Source: Antedon mediterranea
Lineage: Eukaryota > Echinodermata > Crinoidea > Comatulida > Antedonidae
DNA: 64,000 bases
Reading direction: 5' to 3'
NCBI RefSeq assembly: GCF_964355755.1
Contig: NC_092673.1
Coordinates: 4,779,001-4,843,000, forward strand
Below the pieces are notes generated by a model. It saw nothing but the letters and a program-made list of their open reading frames with translations. It was not told the DNA's origin and ran no database searches. The stretch's first letter is position 1, and the number at the start of each line of letters is the position of its first letter. Positions 59,401 through 64,000 of the stretch are shown here, in pieces. Both the position numbers and the translations under genes were made by a program.

Positions 59401-61407
59401 ACTCCTGCATATCATAAGTAGACCACATGGCATTGTTCACATCTCGACCCGATTGCTGAACGGGCTGATATCCACAGTTTAATCCGGCTGTTGGTTGGTA
59501 GGCATCCTGTGTTGGATGGGTAACAAATGCCACTCCATTTTCATCTTCAGATGAGTAGTGCATGAAGTTAGTAGTGTAGTCAGCTCGCGACCAATGCTGC
59601 TGTTGATGTGTAGTGTTGCATCCTACTAGTGCCATTGACATTTTCACATGTTCGTGATCATGCTTATGATCACAGATTTGAAGTAGGCTATCTGATAACG
59701 AATCCGACGCAAAAGACCTGTTTGACCTTGCGTCATCTTCGATATTTTCATTAGCTCCAGTAAAAATGGTCAGAGATGTCACAGTTTTTTCATCTCCTAC
59801 TGTTGCCATCTCACTGCAGCTTTCCGTATTCCATGGATTAGTGGTAACCTTTGGTTCGTCCGACTTCCATATGTCTGCTAAATGAGACCTGGAACCAAGC
59901 AGCTCTTTCATCTGTGAGCTGTCTTCATCTCCATCATTCTCACCCTCATTTTCAATATTTCTGTCAGGCAATTTAAATCCCAAACTATCACCCATCACAA
60001 AACTCAATGGCCTCGGAGTATCACCGAAACCTTTCGATCCAATTCTTGGTAATGTATTGCACTTAAAATTTCTTGCACTGCTATTTCTTAAACCATCTCC
60101 AAAACCTTCCAAACCAGTAAAATCTTCTCGCTTCCTATCTATAGGGAGGTCTTCTAAGACAGCCATCTCATCAATAATTTCCTTACATAGACTTTCTGTA
60201 ATAGAGCTGACAGCATCCTCTAATGTACTGTCATCCGTGGTCTCACCCATGACTGGACTGGTTCCCTCGGAGCGATAGACTGTTTCAAATTTACTTTTCT
60301 CAGATGTTGTACTAAAGACATCCATAACAGGGTCCACATACCAGCTAACATCTTCAGCATCGGATTCATAAGGAGTTTCTCCTTCCTGTTTCAACAATTC
60401 CACTTTCGTTTTATCTTTCCTTTCTTTTACAGGTAAATTTTTTTTGTTTGCTTTTAATTCTTTTCCATTATTTCGTGGCTTCTTCCTATGTTTGACGGTG
60501 TTTTTCTGTAAATCATGTTTATAATTACAATTGTCGCTATCTTGGATAGAGACGTTTGGCAAGCTCTTCGGCCGTCGCTGAAGATTAGACTCAACCGGCG
60601 AATTGCTGTGACGTGATACTGAAGCTGATTTACTTTTCGTTTCCTCTTTTTTCGATAGCTTTTCAGCAAATGTTGGTGATTTTTTCTTGTTATTTTTCTT
60701 GTAAAAACTTTCATTCCAATCTGTGTCTGTGTGTAGAGAAGGGAATGCTTCGAAGTACCTGTAAAGAACGTGCCAAAAAGATGAAAATTAGCAGTTATTT
60801 GATTTGATTTATTTTGATACTATGCCATATATGTTGATCTTGTGATAAAAAAAATCTTGAATAAGAACAATAAACTCAGACTGTAACCTTACTTTTTTGA
60901 AAAGGTGTAGGATGTAGCTTTTGAGTTGGCCCTTCCCACAATTTTAACAAAATGAGAAAGACTAAAAGTCAATTAGGTCTACCATCAAATATTCCATCTA
61001 CATTTTTAGAAGGATTTAGATTGATATGTCATAGGTATGAGTATTCTAGACGTTGATTTCAGTTCTGATGATGAGAATAGTATTCGTCACAGTATTTTAA
61101 TTAAGTTTTCCTGTTCATTAAATGCATTACAATTTTGATTTTAACTGTTTATTGATGGTATCATACATGATAGATGATAATGTAGATATAATAAACCAGG
61201 TACTGTATGTATAATATGAACTTAATATCTTTCAAACTACTATAGCACTTACTTCATTGCTTTATTTTCATCCTTTGAATTGCTTTTTTTGTTTTCTTTT
61301 TTGACTTGTTTTTTTTTCCCGTTTCCATTTTCTCGCTTGCTTTGTTCATCTTGAAGTTTCTGTAGTTTCTGACACAACTCCTCTACCAAACCCTCAATAC
61401 CACATTC
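53426..61407 (-). CDS. KIAA0232: KIAA0232-like protein with C-terminal tandem CCCH zinc finger (5' end missing)
   Basis: Exons in transcript order: 61407-61253, 60758-57899, 57571-57409, 54597-54441, 54209-54098, 53641-53426. Phases agree and the frame ends in TAA at 53426, giving 1220 residues in this window; earlier exons are missing. Landmarks shared with vertebrate KIAA0232 are: GIEGLVEELCQKL; KYFEAFPSL; SWYVDPV...SEKSKFETVYR; EGGVYG; ISPKTHFRPI; and an acidic GGEYDPT stretch near the vertebrate C-terminus. Unlike the vertebrate protein as I recall it, the chain goes on for about 230 residues. These include two CCCH fingers (CX7CX4CX3H in CSFYLEGKCRKGDCRFSH and CX7CX5CX3H in CRFWEESTCYKAESCPFLH) and a basic Ser-rich tail ending NIKAKPR. 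Function is unknown; the fingers suggest RNA binding. The 2.86-kb exon is Ser/Asp-rich and probably disordered. Confidence 0.85.
53912..54051. mobile_element. Fold-back family A copy
   Basis: CTAAAGCTCTGTCTACACTATC ... TTTGATAGTGAAGACAGAGCTTTAC with TA flanks, in the last intron of the KIAA0232-like gene. A scrap of the AGTGGAACC/GGGGCAGCC repeat precedes it (53742-53870). Confidence 0.8.
54441..54597 (-). CDS. KIAA0232: Tandem CCCH zinc-finger exon of KIAA0232-like gene
   Basis: One exon encodes both fingers, each of the CX7CX4-5CX3H type, spaced by about six residues (DLSTTT). All eight ligands are present. It joins 57409 (phase 1, AAC A|) to 54209 (phase 2, GCC AG|C) without a frame break, which supports it as part of the same transcript rather than a separate gene. 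Confidence 0.8.
55545..56770. repeat. Interrupted (T)CTAATAGTAACCCAC array
   Basis: Units of about 15-20 bp (CTAATAGTAACCC, variants with AATCC) occur at 55548-55636, resume at 56469-56482 and again at 56708-56770, all within the 2.34-kb transposon. The nested element splits the array. Confidence 0.65.
55638..56468. mobile_element. ~830-bp nested element with AGCCCCTTTCTCACAGA ends
   Basis: AGCCCCTTTCTCACAGATGTGCC at the left mirrors GGCACACAACTCTGTGAGAAAGGGGCT at the right. Both sides read TAA, a 3-bp target duplication typical of PIF/Harbinger. Removing the element and one TAA restores CTACTCTAATAGTAACCC, a unit of the surrounding array (compare 56704-56722). The interior is rich in CCGG/GGTATA palindromic motifs such as TATACCGGTATA-like stretches; no transposase. 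Confidence 0.8.
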
Positions 61408-62567
61408 CTAAAAAAAGAAAATTATAATATATTTATTTCAAATAACATACTGTACTGTAGAGTAATAAAAGCCTAAAAACATGATACACAAATGCAAATT
61501 GTTAGTTTCACATTTAAAGGACACTCCTCTATCACCAAAATACAATCTACATTGACTTTTGGTTCCTCATTTTATTAAATATGAAATACGAATAAAATGT
61601 TTTGCTATCAGAATGCACACAATGTTATTTAAAATTCAACTTTCATAAGATCCGTAGCCTACTATTTACATAATACACAATACAATATAATCATTATGTG
61701 GCTCTTTGAAATTGGTTTGAAGGGAAATACCCTAAAATCTTTTGAGTTGGAAAGTTGGAAATCAAACATATTCTGGTATTTGAACAGTATCCGTGTACAG
61801 TAGTTTATTCTTGCATATAATTATAAGTTGAGTGACAAATGCAACAGAATATCCCCTAAAAATGTTTTAAAATATATCTTCTGTTTTATTTTACAATCAG
61901 TGCTTTATTTTTGTCCATCCGATAAAAAAAATGTATTTACCGTATACAGCAGAACTAAATTCATATATACCTATAGTACAGTACAATTTATAACCCATAT
62001 GAGCAAAACTGACAAAAATAATTATATAGTGTTTTGTCAATTTTACAACAAATTAATTCATTTATAGTAAACGAAGGCCAGCTTTAAACTACTATTAAGT
62101 ACTAGTCACAATAAGAAGGCCAAGTTCGCTAGTAGTAGGAAGGGATTATGTTAAAAACCCAAGAGGGACAAAAGGGTTTTTACAAAGGAAATATGATTAA
62201 TGGGTTGAAATGGGATAAAATTATTTCCCTTGTTCAGTAGTTTTACAAATGTCTGGGTTTTAGTGTACAAACAAATTGTACTATTTTTATTTATGAAAGT
62301 AAACAATGAACTATTTTCAATTACTGTAAATTCTTACTGTATAAAATCATATTGAAAAAAAAAATCATTCCTATTATATTACTAGAGTAAAAATAAGACT
62401 GTTTGGCTGTCTACAGTACCTGTGTAATAGTTGTGACAATTTAAAATTTGTAATCCCAGACCTATTGTGATTTTTCTCAAGGTAAGCACAAAATATTCTA
62501 TTATTACTCAATTGTACACGTGACTACGTAAATGTATATACAGGAGGGCTAAAAAAAGTGGTCCTAA

Positions 62568-62721
62568 GTACAAAAATCATTCAATTCAAGTACATTTTCT
62601 ACTGCATGCACAGAGTTCATTTCAGTACCAACAAAGCCGTTAAAGTACAAAAATCATTCAATTCAAGTACATTTTCTACTGCATGCACAGAGTTCATTTC
62701 AGTACCAACAAAGCCGTTAAC
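62568..62721. repeat. Exact 77-bp tandem duplication
   Basis: GTACAAAAATCATTCAATTC ... CCAACAAAGCCGTTAA occurs twice in direct succession (starts at 62568 and 62645) with no visible difference, so it is recent or an assembly artefact. Confidence 0.85.
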
Positions 62722-63839
62722 CAACACTTACCGCAGTTTATTTATTACTTCAGTAGTACATACATAGGCAACAATAACATTGCCAACAAACATCACAACA
62801 TACACACAAATTAAACATGTGGCACCTCCTGTTATTTGAAAGCATACTTTGCAATATACAGTCCATAAAATAAGTCTCAACAGCTGTCTACTCTGTATAA
62901 TGTGTTTTCACATTCAGTAATCAAATATATCAAACACACAGTATACATCATTTAATACATGTATTATTTATTAAGCATACCACATCATGATTTTAAAATC
63001 TGTTCCTAATCGGACAAGTTAATTAACAGTCACTTTCTATTAGGGTAAATAATCAGCTACAAAACAATCTTGGTTGCAACACAGCTAGACAATGTACAAT
63101 ACTGAAAATTCCTGCTCTAAAAAATATTTGACATCTTACAGAATCAAAGATTACGATTATATTATTGTGTAATCACAAAGCCGCAATTAAATTCAATGAC
63201 CTTGGTTTAAAACGCATACTGTAGTATTCATTGAATACAAAAAGCATAACATGGTGCATAACAATGTGTAAATTCTGTAATTCTCAACAACAATAAGTAC
63301 TCAGAAAGCAAGACTATTGTGACATACTGTAGAGAAGTCACATTTGAATCGGGAAATAAAACGATTCTAAAAATGCAGTCGGCTATCAAATACATCCTCT
63401 GAATACTAGGAAATAAAATAAATGAACCAGTAAATTAAAAACAAACAAAATACAACTCAACAGAACTGTTTATCAATTATACAGTACAATAATTGTGATC
63501 TTGAGGGACATACTGTACTGTACAGTACATATACAGGGAATAATTTCGCCAGCAAAAAGCTATACAGTACAACTAAACAGTACCTTACTGCAGTGCTACC
63601 GAGTCACTCACAAAATTGTGTAGCAATTTTAACATTAAACATAACATTTATGTTCTAGACCCAGTTTCATTAGACCTTAATAAACACAATTTATTTATTT
63701 ATTATTGAAATAAGCAGTATGGCACACATTCTATTAATGTTTTATGATTTAAGTTTACTACAGGCATTTACTGTAGTACTGTATTGCATAATAATGTTCA
63801 AAGGCTAAGTACAGAATATTGGTGATTACATAAACTTAC

Positions 63840-63870
63840 TACTTTAATGGAATTTGCCATAATGTTCTCT
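63840..63870 (-). CDS. KIAA0232: Possible upstream exon of KIAA0232-like gene
   Basis: On the minus strand CATCATAG|AGAACATTATGGCAAATTCC leads to the consensus donor AAAGTA|GTAAGT at 63840 and could join in phase 0 to the exon at 61407. It would give ..ENIMANSIKV-ECGIEGL. The peptide has only weak resemblance to the vertebrate segment before GIETLVEELC. Confidence 0.25.
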
Positions 63871-64000
63871 ATGATGATGCTCACTGTTTGTTATGATACT
63901 CATAGCACATTCGTAATTCAACTTCAAAAGTTGACAGCAAAAAATCAAAATATGAACGAATTAATATATATATTTTTTGTACAGTAATTAAATAATAATT

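Larger units (their letters stand above)
61408..64000. other. Intron or upstream region of KIAA0232-like gene
   Basis: No confident exon. It contains an exact 77-bp tandem duplication (62568-62721) and many TACTGTA/TACAGTA motifs. The acceptor at 61407 shows that more exons lie upstream, most probably past the right edge. Confidence 0.5.

Overview
This is an AT-rich, intron-rich animal nuclear segment. The genes are split by canonical GT-AG introns, and their proteins match animal families: Skeletor/Knickkopf, the BRCA1-A subunit RAP80/UIMC1, and the protein KIAA0232. The two vertebrate-type nuclear genes next to a Skeletor-type DM13/DOMON gene, the many short fold-back transposons and the recurring palindrome TAGGCCTA suggest an invertebrate deuterostome, perhaps an echinoderm. 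That assignment is inference only. No prokaryotic, viral or CRISPR features were seen.

Layout. (1) 217-9665, minus strand: first 14 coding exons of a secreted Skeletor/Knickkopf-like protein (signal peptide, two DM13 domains, DOMON, Skeletor-type C-terminal region); the 3' end lies left of the window. (2) 9.7-13.8 kb: divergent spacer with transposon remnants, including a large inverted repeat. (3) 13818-23868, plus strand: complete 15-exon UIMC1/RAP80 orthologue; its frame closes only if a 4-nt microexon is included. (4) 24-29.7 kb: repeat-rich spacer. (5) 29692-33389, plus strand: small three-exon gene for an unrecognised single-pass membrane protein, with a GC-AG intron. (6) 33.4-53.4 kb: about 20 kb with no convincing gene, holding fold-back elements, a 34-bp minisatellite, several AT-rich tandem repeats and a purine tract. 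(7) 53426-61407 and probably beyond the right edge, minus strand: a KIAA0232-like gene with an unexpected C-terminal tandem CCCH zinc finger; one intron holds a transposon nested inside another.

Exons were joined by hand, using reading-phase agreement at every junction, splice consensus, and recalled similarity to the human or fly families. No alignment or transcript evidence was available. The genes do not form an evident pathway: UIMC1 belongs to nuclear ubiquitin-dependent DNA-damage signalling, the Skeletor-like protein is probably extracellular, KIAA0232 is of unknown function, and the small membrane protein is an orphan.

Mobile DNA is the other theme. Two fold-back families (A, about 16 full or partial copies; B, about 10) lie across introns and spacers. 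A 630-bp element occurs twice at about 99% identity. Other elements carry target-site duplications, and for two of them the empty site can be read from neighbouring tandem repeats.
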